The notes beneath the pieces were generated by a model that was given only the letters and a program-made list of their open reading frames with translations, did not search any database and was not told the origin of the DNA. The position numbers and the translations under genes were made by a program. Of a stretch of 64,000 bases of DNA, positions 7,500 through 14,846 are shown piece by piece (positions within the stretch are counted from its first letter, which is position 1; every line of letters starts with the position of its first letter). Source of the DNA: Microbacterium sp. HD4P20 (GTDB lineage Bacteria > Actinomycetota > Actinomycetes > Actinomycetales > Microbacteriaceae); assembly GCF_019449275.2 (NCBI RefSeq), contig NZ_JAHZQZ020000018.1, positions 248,001-312,000 on the forward strand, written 5' to 3'.

Positions 7500-9546
7500 G
7501 TTGTTCCCTTTCGGTGGTGGTGGGTATTGCGGTGTGGTCGGTCGTGCGCACCACGGCGACGCCGCCTGCGGGCACGGTCAGCGCGCCGTCGACGTGGACT
7601 CCGGTGAGCAGCTCGACTCCGGTGGCGGCGAGGCTGAGCGGCTCGTCGCGGTGGTTGATCGCGACGACGAATTCGGCGTCCGCGCTGCGGCGGACGACGA
7701 CCTCGAGACCTTCGGGATGATCGGATGCCGCCACGCCGGCGTCGGCGTAGACCTCGGCCATGACGGTGCGCAGGCTGCCGGCATCCAGTCGGGTGCTGAT
7801 GTACCAGCCGCTACCCGCCCCGTGGCGGTGGCGCGTGATGGCGGCACCCTCGGCGCCGGGACCGTCGACGTAGGACCCCAGGGGCTCGGCGCCCTCGAGG
7901 ACCAGGTCCTCCTGCCACGCGTCGGCAATCAGGGTGGCGGGGGCCGAGCCGGCCCAGCGCACCTCGTGACGGGCACCCTCGCGAAGGGGAAGGAACTCCT
8001 CCACCACCAGCCCGAGGGCCTCTCGCAGGGGCGCCACGAATCCGCCGGCGTGCACGGCGTCGTTCTCGTCGACGATCGCCGAGAAGAACGAGACCACGAG
8101 CGTGCCGCCGCCGGCCACGTAGTCGGTGAGGTTCGCGGCGTCGGCGGCGCTCAGCAGGTACTGGGCGGGCGCGATGACGAGCTTGTACTGCGACAGGTCC
8201 TGGCCGGGGAGGGCGAAGTCGACGGTGATCCCGTCGCGCCACAGTGCCTCGTAGAACGCCCGGATGCGCTCGGCGTGAGAGACGTCCACCGACGGTCGCC
8301 ACTCGAGGTCCTGCGCCCAGAAGGACTCGAAGTCCCACAGGATCGCGGCATCCGCTTTCACGCGTGACCCGCGGAGCTCGCCCAGCCGGTCCAGCCCGGC
8401 GCCGAGCTCGACGACCTCGCGCCAGACCCGGGACGAGGTGCCGGCGTGCGGGATCATCGCCGAGTGGAACTTCTCGGCGCCCGAGCGCGAGGCCCGCCAC
8501 TGGAAGAACAGGATCGCGTCGGCGCCGCGCGCCAGGTGGGTGAGCGAGTTGCGGGCCATCTCGCCGGGCCGCTTGGCCACGTTGCGCGGCTGCCAGTTGA
8601 CCGCCGACGTGGAGTGCTCCATGAGGATCCAGGGCTTGCCGCCGCCCACCGAGCGCGACAGGTCGGCGGCGATCGCCAGTCCGATCTCGCCCTCGGGGTC
8701 GGCTGCCCACAGGTAGTGGTCGTCCGAGACGATGTCGACCTCGCGGGCCCACGCCCACATGTCGGTCGTCCAGCTCTGGTTGGCCATGAAGTTCGTGGTG
8801 ACGGGCTGCGACGCGTGGGCGCGGATCGCGTCGCGCTCGGCGATGAAGCACTGGCGCAGCTGGTGGTCGGTGAATCGCGCGAAGTCGAGCCGCTGCGCGG
8901 GGTTCACGACCGACGGTGCGGCCGCCGGTGCGCCCACGTGCTCCCATTCGCCGTAGCGCTGGCCCCAGAAGGCGGTGCCCCACGCGGCGTTGAGGGCCTC
9001 GAGCGTGCCGTACTTCGCCTGCAGCCACCCGCGGAAGGCCCGTACCGACTGCTCCGAGAAGTCCTCGCCCACGGGCACGCCGTACTCGTTGTGCACGTGC
9101 CACAGCACGACGGCGGGATGGGAGCCGTAGCGCTCGGCGAGCGCGCCGGCGATGCGGACGATGGCGTCCCGGTAGGCCGGCGACGAGTGCGAGGCCATGC
9201 CCCGCGCGCCGAAGCCCATGACGGTGCCGTCGCGGGTCACGACGCGCGCGTCGGGGTGGTTCGCGAAGAACCAAGCCGGGGGAGAGGCGGTGGGCGTGCC
9301 CAGATCGACGGCGATGTCGTTGGCGTGGAGCAGGTCGAGCAGCTCGTCGAGCCACGCGAAGTCGAAGACGCCCTCGCTGGTCTCCAGCAGTGCCCACGAG
9401 AAGATACCGACGCTGACGAGGTTGACGCCCGCCTCGCGCATGAGGGCGACGTCTTCGCGCCAGACCTCCCGGGGCCACTGCTCGGGGGTGTAGTCGCCGC
9501 CGTAGGCGATGCCCCGGATCTCGGGCCAGCGGTCGGGCGAGGTCAT
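7492..9546 (-). CDS. ganA: Beta-galactosidase, GH42
   Basis: This intracellular enzyme hydrolyses imported galacto-oligosaccharides to galactose. The 684-residue protein has the usual GH42 length and layout. The catalytic barrel comes first, with acid/base Glu in WHVHNEYG and nucleophile Glu in ILMEHSTS, then the trimerisation domain and a small C-terminal beta domain. There is no signal peptide, consistent with a cytoplasmic location. It is the first gene of the operon, with GGAG about 7 bases before the ATG. In Bacillus the homologous gene lies near the operon end, so the order differs here. Confidence 0.94.
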   Translation of the reverse strand: MTSPDRWPEIRGIAYGGDYTPEQWPREVWREDVALMREAGVNLVSVGIFSWALLETSEGVFDFAWLDELLDLLHANDIAVDLGTPTASPPAWFFANHPDARVVTRDGTVMGFGARGMASHSSPAYRDAIVRIAGALAERYGSHPAVVLWHVHNEYGVPVGEDFSEQSVRAFRGWLQAKYGTLEALNAAWGTAFWGQRYGEWEHVGAPAAAPSVVNPAQRLDFARFTDHQLRQCFIAERDAIRAHASQPVTTNFMANQSWTTDMWAWAREVDIVSDDHYLWAADPEGEIGLAIAADLSRSVGGGKPWILMEHSTSAVNWQPRNVAKRPGEMARNSLTHLARGADAILFFQWRASRSGAEKFHSAMIPHAGTSSRVWREVVELGAGLDRLGELRGSRVKADAAILWDFESFWAQDLEWRPSVDVSHAERIRAFYEALWRDGITVDFALPGQDLSQYKLVIAPAQYLLSAADAANLTDYVAGGGTLVVSFFSAIVDENDAVHAGGFVAPLREALGLVVEEFLPLREGARHEVRWAGSAPATLIADAWQEDLVLEGAEPLGSYVDGPGAEGAAITRHRHGAGSGWYISTRLDAGSLRTVMAEVYADAGVAASDHPEGLEVVVRRSADAEFVVAINHRDEPLSLAATGVELLTGVHVDGALTVPAGGVAVVRTTDHTAIPTTTEREQHA

Positions 9547-9564
9547 GGACGCTCCATCGGGTCG

Positions 9565-9570
9565 AAGGTA
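9565..9570 (-). promoter_or_regulatory. Candidate -10 for the gan operon
   Basis: TACCTT on the minus strand would start transcription about 12 bases before the ganA ATG, leaving room for its ribosome-binding site. I see no convincing -35. The call rests on position and a TAnnnT match only. Confidence 0.35.
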
Positions 9571-9604
9571 GGACTCGGTCGATCGGCGCGACGAGCCGTC
9601 GCGG

Positions 9605-9622
9605 ACTGTGACCGGTCACAGT
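9605..9622. promoter_or_regulatory. LacI-type operator, copy 1
   Basis: ACTGTGACCGGTCACAGT is a perfect 18-bp palindrome, identical to a second copy 70 bp away, in the divergent region between ganA and the LacI-type gene. Length, symmetry and central CG fit the LacI/GalR family. Confidence 0.85.
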
Positions 9623-9674
9623 TCTACCTGAGATGAATGCCGCGATGCACGGCGCAGCCGGCAACCGTTACGCA

Positions 9675-9692
9675 ACTGTGACCGGTCACAGT
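9675..9692. promoter_or_regulatory. LacI-type operator, copy 2
   Basis: This is the second exact copy of the 18-bp palindrome, 70 bp centre-to-centre from the first. It lies about 60 bp upstream of the putative start of the regulator transcript. The pair could bind a tetramer and loop, or each site could serve one of the two promoters. Confidence 0.85.
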
Positions 9693-9731
9693 CCGCATCG
9701 TGTCGGGACGGTCTCGACGCCTGCGGGCGGG

Positions 9732-9737
9732 GTAGAG
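9732..9737 (+). promoter_or_regulatory. Candidate -10 for the gan regulator
   Basis: TAGAGT lies 21 bases before the ATG, leaving space for the GGAGGAG ribosome-binding site. No clear -35 is visible. Confidence 0.4.
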
Positions 9738-9758
9738 TCACTCGACGTGGAGGAGACG

Positions 9759-10763
9759 ATGTCCGTGCGGCGCAAGCCGACGATCCGCGACGTGGCCGCG
9801 GCGGCGGGCGTATCGCGCGGGACGGTGTCGCGCGTCATCAACGGTGGGCACTGGGTCTCGCCCGATGCCCGCGTGGCCGTCGAGGACGCGATCCGCCGCA
9901 CCGGTTACACCGCCAACCACGCCGCTCGCAGCCTTGCGACAGGCCGGGCCGGGTCGCTGGCCTTCCTCCTGACCGAGCCGCAGCACCTGCTGTTCGATGA
10001 TCCGACATTCGCCCTGCTTCTTCGCGGGGCGGCCGAGGCCCTCGCTCAGCGGTCCATGACACTGGTGCTGCTCGTGGCCGGCACGCCGGCCGAGCGGGCC
10101 AACGTCGCGCACTTCGTCAGCGCCGGCCACGTCGACGGTGTGCTGCTGATCTCGTCGCACGAAGCCGACCCGCTCGTCGAGCAGCTGCTCGGAGCCGGCA
10201 TGCCCACCGTGTGCTGCGGCATCCCGCTCGGTCACGACACCCCGGTGCCGACGGTCTCGGTCGACGAGATCGGGTCGGCCCGCGAGATGACGCGCTACCT
10301 GCGCGAGCGCGGTCACCGGCGCATCGCCATGATCGCCGGGCCGCACGACACCCCGGGTGGCCGCTTCCGCCTCGTCGGCTTCCGTGACGAGATGGGCGCT
10401 GATTTCGACCCCGGCCTCGTGGAAGAAGGCGATTACAGCCAGGACTCGGGCGCCGCCGCGATGTCGCGGCTGCTCGAGCGCACGCACGACATCGACGCCG
10501 TCTTCGCGGCGAGCGACCTCATGGCGGCGGGCGCGATCGCGGCGATCCACCGTGCCGGCCTGCGCGTCCCCGGCGACATCGCGGTGGCAGGCTTCGACGA
10601 CTCGGGGCTGGCCGCGACCCACCAGCCCCCGCTCACCACGATGCGTCAGCCCTGGGATCGCCTCAGCGAAGAGATGGTGTCGCTCCTGCTGCGCGTGATC
10701 GATGGCGCCGAGGCGCAGCCCATCACGCTGCCGACGACCCTCGTCGTCCGCGCGAGCGCCTGA
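9759..10763 (+). CDS. LacI-family regulator of the gan operon
   Basis: This is probably the repressor of the divergent galactan operon, released by a galactose-containing inducer. Starting at the ATG at 9759, preceded by GGAGGAG, the protein has 334 residues. The N-terminal helix-turn-helix covers about residues 7-26 (TIRDVAAAAGVSRGTVSRVI) and the hinge region follows. The periplasmic-binding-protein-like effector domain contains DGVLLISSH and AVAGFDDSG. A longer reading frame from 9633 would run through the operator region and lacks a ribosome-binding site. The operators at 9605 and 9675 are its likely targets. Confidence 0.9.
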   Translation: MSVRRKPTIRDVAAAAGVSRGTVSRVINGGHWVSPDARVAVEDAIRRTGYTANHAARSLATGRAGSLAFLLTEPQHLLFDDPTFALLLRGAAEALAQRSMTLVLLVAGTPAERANVAHFVSAGHVDGVLLISSHEADPLVEQLLGAGMPTVCCGIPLGHDTPVPTVSVDEIGSAREMTRYLRERGHRRIAMIAGPHDTPGGRFRLVGFRDEMGADFDPGLVEEGDYSQDSGAAAMSRLLERTHDIDAVFAASDLMAAGAIAAIHRAGLRVPGDIAVAGFDDSGLAATHQPPLTTMRQPWDRLSEEMVSLLLRVIDGAEAQPITLPTTLVVRASA

Positions 10764-10794
10764 ACCGGCGTCGCGCCCGCCGCCCCGCCCCACG

Positions 10795-10855
10795 GTTCGT
10801 TCGTCACATACGTACGCGATCCCGCCGTTTCAGCGTGCATATGTGACGAACGAAC
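10795..10855. repeat. 61-bp inverted repeat between the gan regulator and metG
   Basis: Perfect 16-base arms (10795-10810 and 10840-10855) end in TCACATA/TATGTGA. A further 4-bp inner stem (10814-10817 with 10833-10836) follows a 3x3 internal loop. The arms are much less GC-rich than the surroundings. There is no T-run. It may be a terminator for the regulator gene, a dispersed palindromic repeat, or a protein-binding site. Confidence 0.8.
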
Positions 10856-10916
10856 AGGGTGGGGAGGGGATGCCGGGGCCCGCTGTCACAGCGCCGGCCG
10901 AGGGATCCGCTCGAAC

Positions 10917-10922
10917 TAGACT
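10917..10922 (+). promoter_or_regulatory. -10 of metG (leaderless)
   Basis: TAGACT is followed by 6 bases and then the GTG start of metG. Confidence 0.65.
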
Positions 10923-10928
10923 CGTCGG

Positions 10929-12509
10929 GTGACTTCCGGCCGCCAGTCCTTCTACATCACGACGCCGATCTATTATCCGAGCGACGTGCCCCACATCGGC
11001 CACGGCTACACGACCGTGGCCGTCGACACGCTCGCCCGCTGGCACCGCCAGGCGGGCGACGACACGTGGATGCTGACCGGCACCGACGAGCACGGCCAGA
11101 AGATGATGCGCGCGGCCTCGGCCAACGGCGTGACGCCGCAGGAATGGGTCGACAAGCTCGTCACCGAGGCGTGGTTCCCGCTGCTGGAGACGCTGGACGT
11201 CGCCAACGACGACTTCATCCGCACGACCCAGGCTCGCCACGAAGAGCGCGTGCAGCAGTTCGTGCAGGCGATCTACGACCGCGGGTACATCTACGCGGGC
11301 GAGTACGAGGCGCTGTACTGCGTGGGCTGCGAGGAGTTCAAGCCCGAGTCCGAGATCGTCGACGGAACCGGCGCCTTCGAGGGCCTCAAGGTCTGCGCCA
11401 TCCACTCGAAGCCGCTGGAGCTGCTGCAGGAGAAGAACTACTTCTTCAAGCTCAGCGAGTTCCAGGACAAGCTGCTCGAGCTGTACTCGAGCGTGCCCGA
11501 CTTCGTGCGCCCGGATTCGGCGCGCAACGAGGTCGTCTCGTTCGTCAAGAACGGGCTGAAGGACCTGTCGATCTCGCGTTCGGCGTTCGATTGGGGCATC
11601 CCGCTGCCGTGGGACGAGAGCCACGTCATCTACGTGTGGGTCGACGCTCTGCTCAACTACGCCACCGCCGTCGGCTACGGCTCCGATCCGGAGGAGTTCG
11701 CGCGCCGCTGGCCGGCCTATCACGTGGTCGGAAAGGACATCCTGCGATTCCACGCCGTGATCTGGCCCGCGATGCTGATGGCGGCCGGCGTCGAGGTGCC
11801 CAGGGGCGTGTTCGCGCACGGCTGGCTGCTGGTGGGCGGCGAGAAGATGTCGAAGTCGAAGCTCACCGGCATCGCGCCGACCGAGATCACCGACGTGTTC
11901 GGCTCTGACGCGTACCGCTTCTACTTCCTGTCGGCGATCGCGTTCGGGCAGGACGGCTCGTTCTCGTGGGAGGACCTCTCGGCCCGCTACCAGGCCGAGC
12001 TGGCGAACGGGTTCGGCAACCTGGCCTCACGCACGACAGCGATGGTCGAGCGCTACTTCGAAGGCGTCGTACCCCCGGCCGGCGAGTATCTCGAGGAGGA
12101 TCTTGCCATCCAGAAGACGGTGGCGGATGCTGCGGCCACCGCCGACGCCGCGATGGAGCGGTTCCGCATCGACGAGGCGATCACCTCGATCTGGACCATC
12201 GTCGACGCGCTGAACCTGTACATCACCGAGAACGAGCCGTGGGCTCTCGCGAAGGACGACGCCCAGCGCGAGCGCTTGGGCACCGTGCTGTACACGGCCG
12301 CTGAGGGCCTGCGCGCGCTGGCCGTGCTGTTGTCGCCGGTGATGCCGGTCTCGACCGAGAAGCTGTGGATCGCCCTGGGTGCGGCCGAGTCGCTCGGGCG
12401 CCTGCAGGATCAGCCGATCCGCGACGCCGGCGCGTGGGGCCTCCTGAAGCCCGGCACGTCGGTGAACGGCCTGGCACCGCTCTTCCCGCGCGTCGAGCAG
12501 TCGGTCTGA
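10929..12509 (+). CDS. metG: Methionyl-tRNA synthetase
   Basis: The enzyme charges initiator and elongator tRNA-Met. The 526-residue protein carries the class I signatures PHIGHGY near residue 22 and KMSKSK near residue 308, plus the GTDEHGQK block. The inserted domain shows CVGC and then CAIH, so only part of the usual zinc knuckle is Cys. It lacks the C-terminal tRNA-binding extension found in longer forms. The GTG start is set by the upstream TAGACT. It begins a block (metG, tatD, rsmA, ispE) that is contiguous in many actinobacteria but spread out here. Confidence 0.96.
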   Translation: MTSGRQSFYITTPIYYPSDVPHIGHGYTTVAVDTLARWHRQAGDDTWMLTGTDEHGQKMMRAASANGVTPQEWVDKLVTEAWFPLLETLDVANDDFIRTTQARHEERVQQFVQAIYDRGYIYAGEYEALYCVGCEEFKPESEIVDGTGAFEGLKVCAIHSKPLELLQEKNYFFKLSEFQDKLLELYSSVPDFVRPDSARNEVVSFVKNGLKDLSISRSAFDWGIPLPWDESHVIYVWVDALLNYATAVGYGSDPEEFARRWPAYHVVGKDILRFHAVIWPAMLMAAGVEVPRGVFAHGWLLVGGEKMSKSKLTGIAPTEITDVFGSDAYRFYFLSAIAFGQDGSFSWEDLSARYQAELANGFGNLASRTTAMVERYFEGVVPPAGEYLEEDLAIQKTVADAAATADAAMERFRIDEAITSIWTIVDALNLYITENEPWALAKDDAQRERLGTVLYTAAEGLRALAVLLSPVMPVSTEKLWIALGAAESLGRLQDQPIRDAGAWGLLKPGTSVNGLAPLFPRVEQSV

Positions 12510-12529
12510 GACCGGCTCGAGGCATCCGT

Positions 12530-12577
12530 GTCCCGAATTCTCCCCTTCATGTCCCCTTCTCTCCCTTCGATGTCCCG
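12530..12577. repeat. Three TGTCCC boxes with exact 21-bp spacing upstream of tatD
   Basis: TGTCCC begins at 12530, 12551 and 12572, so equivalent bases lie two helical turns apart on one DNA face. The first two 21-base units match at 14 of 21 positions. A fourth copy occurs inverted (GGGACA at 12615-12620) beside the tatD start. The tract is pyrimidine-rich and poorer in GC than its surroundings. I do not recognise the regulator. Confidence 0.7.
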
Positions 12578-12624
12578 AAATCCACCGCTAGAGGCGCGGC
12601 CAGAGCGAGAAAGTGGGACACGCT

Positions 12625-13518
12625 GTGGCTGAGAGCGTTGATCCGAGCAACTACGTGCGCACGCGCTCCCGGGAAGGGCGTGGCGACGTGCGCTGGCCCG
12701 AGCCGCCCCAGCCGCTGGCCATCCCCGTGTACGACAACCACGCGCACCTCGAGATCGAGGACGGCGAGGAGCCGTTGAGCCTCGACACGCAGCTGCAGCG
12801 CGCGGCGGACGTGGGGGTCGCGGGCGTCGTGCAGGCCGGTGGCGACATCGACTCGAGCCGCTGGTCGGCGTGGGCCGCGGCATCCCGCCCCAACGTCCTG
12901 GCAGCCGTCGCCATTCATCCCAACGAGGCGCCGGCCTACGCGGCGGCCGGCCGCCTGGGCGAGGCGATCGCCGTGATCGACGAGCTGGCCGCACAGCCGC
13001 GGGTGCGTGCGATCGGCGAGACCGGGCTGGATTTCTTCCGCACCGGCCAGGACGGCCTCGCGGCGCAGTTCGAGAGCTTCGAAGCCCACATCGCCCTGGC
13101 CAAGAAGCACCGCATCGCGATGCAGATCCACGATCGCGACGCCCACGATGCGGTGCTCGAGACGCTGCAGCGCGTGGGCGCTCCCGATCGCACGGTGTTC
13201 CACTGCTTCTCGGGCGACGTCGCGATGGCGCAGATCGCCGCCGAGCGCGGGTACTACCTGTCATTCGCCGGCAACGTCACCTTCAAGAACGCGCAGAGCC
13301 TGCGCGATGCACTGAAGGTGACGCCGCGTGAGCGGATCCTGGTCGAGACGGATGCCCCGTTCCTGACGCCGACGCCGCATCGAGGGCGCCCGAACGCGCC
13401 GTATCTGATCCCCGTGACGGTGCGGTTCCTGGCCGTCCAGCTCGAGGTCGAGCTGGACGAACTGTGCGCCCAGCTGGCCGCGAACACGCTGGAGGTCTAC
13501 GGCGCCTTCGACGACTGA
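12625..13518 (+). CDS. tatD: TatD-family metal-dependent hydrolase
   Basis: The family comprises two-metal TIM-barrel hydrolases, several shown to be 3'-5' DNA/RNA exonucleases. From GTG 12625 the protein has 297 residues. The metal ligands are visible as NHAHLE, AIGETGLDFF, MQIHDRDAH, FHCFSG and VETDAPFLTP. An in-frame GTG at 12613 would add four residues. I prefer 12625 because close relatives, from memory, begin AESVDPSNY-like. The last 22 bases overlap the convergent transporter gene. Three phased TGTCCC boxes lie upstream. Confidence 0.88.
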   Translation: MAESVDPSNYVRTRSREGRGDVRWPEPPQPLAIPVYDNHAHLEIEDGEEPLSLDTQLQRAADVGVAGVVQAGGDIDSSRWSAWAAASRPNVLAAVAIHPNEAPAYAAAGRLGEAIAVIDELAAQPRVRAIGETGLDFFRTGQDGLAAQFESFEAHIALAKKHRIAMQIHDRDAHDAVLETLQRVGAPDRTVFHCFSGDVAMAQIAAERGYYLSFAGNVTFKNAQSLRDALKVTPRERILVETDAPFLTPTPHRGRPNAPYLIPVTVRFLAVQLEVELDELCAQLAANTLEVYGAFDD

Positions 13519-14774
13519 CCCGGGCCGGAGTCGACAGGGTCGCCGCCCACGACGGGTTTGGCCGCTGCAATGTGCGAGATCGAGCGCCACACCAGCAAGA
13601 GCGTGAGCGCCGAGCCGCCGAACGCGAACCACCACGGCGCCGTCAGGCCCCACGTCTGGGCGAGCAGGCCGCCGATGAACTGCCCGATCACCAGGCCACC
13701 GAAGACGCCGACCATGTTCACCGAAGCGATGCGGCCCTGCAGCTCCATCGGCACGAGGCGCTGGCGTACCGTCGTCGAGATCGTGCCCCACACGAACGCG
13801 TAAGCACCGAAACCGAACATGAGCACGAACGCGACCCACGGTGTCGTCGTGAGCGCGAACCCGAGGTGCATCAGCACCTCGAGCGAGAGGCATACGCGCA
13901 TCAGAGTCGCGAAAGACACGTGGCGCTCGAGCCAGCCGAAGCTGCCGATCGCGATCATTCCGCCGATCGCTGTCGCCGTGGTCAGCGCCCCGTACCCGAC
14001 GGCGCCCATGTTCAGATGCTCGGTGGCATACAGCACGAGCACGCCCCACGGCGCGGCCCACGTCACGTTGAAGACCAGGATGATCAGCACGAGGGTGCGC
14101 ACCGGCGGGTTGCCGCGCAGCCACCGCAGTCCCTCGCGGATCGCGTGGGAGGTGCGCACGGGCTCTTCGCGCCGCGGAAGCGGTGTGCGGGCGATCCGCG
14201 AGATGAGCACGACGGCGAGCGTCACGCACAGGATCTGCACGAGGAACGGCCAGAACGAGCCGATCGCGAACAGGAAGGCGCCCAGCGGGGGACCGACGAG
14301 CTGGTTGCCCACCAGGTAGCCTGCTTGCAGGCGCGCATTGCCGATGCCGAGGTCGGTGGGCCGCACGAGCATCGGCAGCAGCGTGCTGCCGGCCGAGTCC
14401 GCGAAGACCTCGGCGGTGCCGTAGAGGAAGGCCGTCGCCAGCACGATCCACACATTCGCGTGACCGGTGACCAGGAACACCACCAGCGCGCTGACGATGA
14501 TCGCCCGCAGGCCGTTGGCCAGCATCACGAGCCGACGGCGATCGTGATGGTCGGCGACCGCGCCGGCGAGCAGGCCGAACAGCAGCCACGGCAGGAACTG
14601 CATCATCGCGCCGGCGGCCACCAGGAGCGGCGAGGAGGTCATCGAGGCGATCAGCAGCGGCGCCGCCGAGAGGGCGATGCCGTCGCCGATGTTGCTGGTC
14701 CACGACGAGGCGAGCAGCCAGCGGAAGTCCCTGCCCAAGCGGCGGGGTGCGATCAGTTCGCCGAGCGAGGGCAT
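13497..14774 (-). CDS. MFS transporter, drug-efflux-like
   Basis: This 425-residue membrane protein has about twelve predicted helices. Motif A is visible as LLAGAVADHHDRRRLVML, and the overall pattern matches the MFS_3/enterobactin-exporter-like group of efflux proteins. The substrate cannot be told. The ATG at 14774 is 6 bases after TAGGAT, so the transcript is probably leaderless. It sits between tatD and rsmA, which are neighbours in many relatives, and overlaps tatD tail to tail. Confidence 0.85.
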   Translation of the reverse strand: MPSLGELIAPRRLGRDFRWLLASSWTSNIGDGIALSAAPLLIASMTSSPLLVAAGAMMQFLPWLLFGLLAGAVADHHDRRRLVMLANGLRAIIVSALVVFLVTGHANVWIVLATAFLYGTAEVFADSAGSTLLPMLVRPTDLGIGNARLQAGYLVGNQLVGPPLGAFLFAIGSFWPFLVQILCVTLAVVLISRIARTPLPRREEPVRTSHAIREGLRWLRGNPPVRTLVLIILVFNVTWAAPWGVLVLYATEHLNMGAVGYGALTTATAIGGMIAIGSFGWLERHVSFATLMRVCLSLEVLMHLGFALTTTPWVAFVLMFGFGAYAFVWGTISTTVRQRLVPMELQGRIASVNMVGVFGGLVIGQFIGGLLAQTWGLTAPWWFAFGGSALTLLLVWRSISHIAAAKPVVGGDPVDSGPGQSSKAP

Positions 14775-14780
14775 CCGTCC

Positions 14781-14786
14781 ATCCTA
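14781..14786 (-). promoter_or_regulatory. -10 of the MFS gene (leaderless)
   Basis: TAGGAT on the minus strand is followed by GGACGG and then the ATG. Confidence 0.6.
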
Positions 14787-14846
14787 CGACGCGGACGTCC
14801 TTGCGACCGGCTCCCTCCGCCGACGAGGCGGGGGGCGAGCACCTCG

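Noticed and set aside
9241-9300. Mobile-element involvement at the galactan locus
   Set aside because: I searched the borders (1412-1422 and 10764-10928) for transposase remnants, tRNA ends or matching direct repeats and saw none apart from the single hairpin at 10795.
9633-9758. Longer start for the LacI-type regulator
   Set aside because: It would translate through the second operator, lacks a ribosome-binding site, and adds 42 residues before the canonical helix-turn-helix start.
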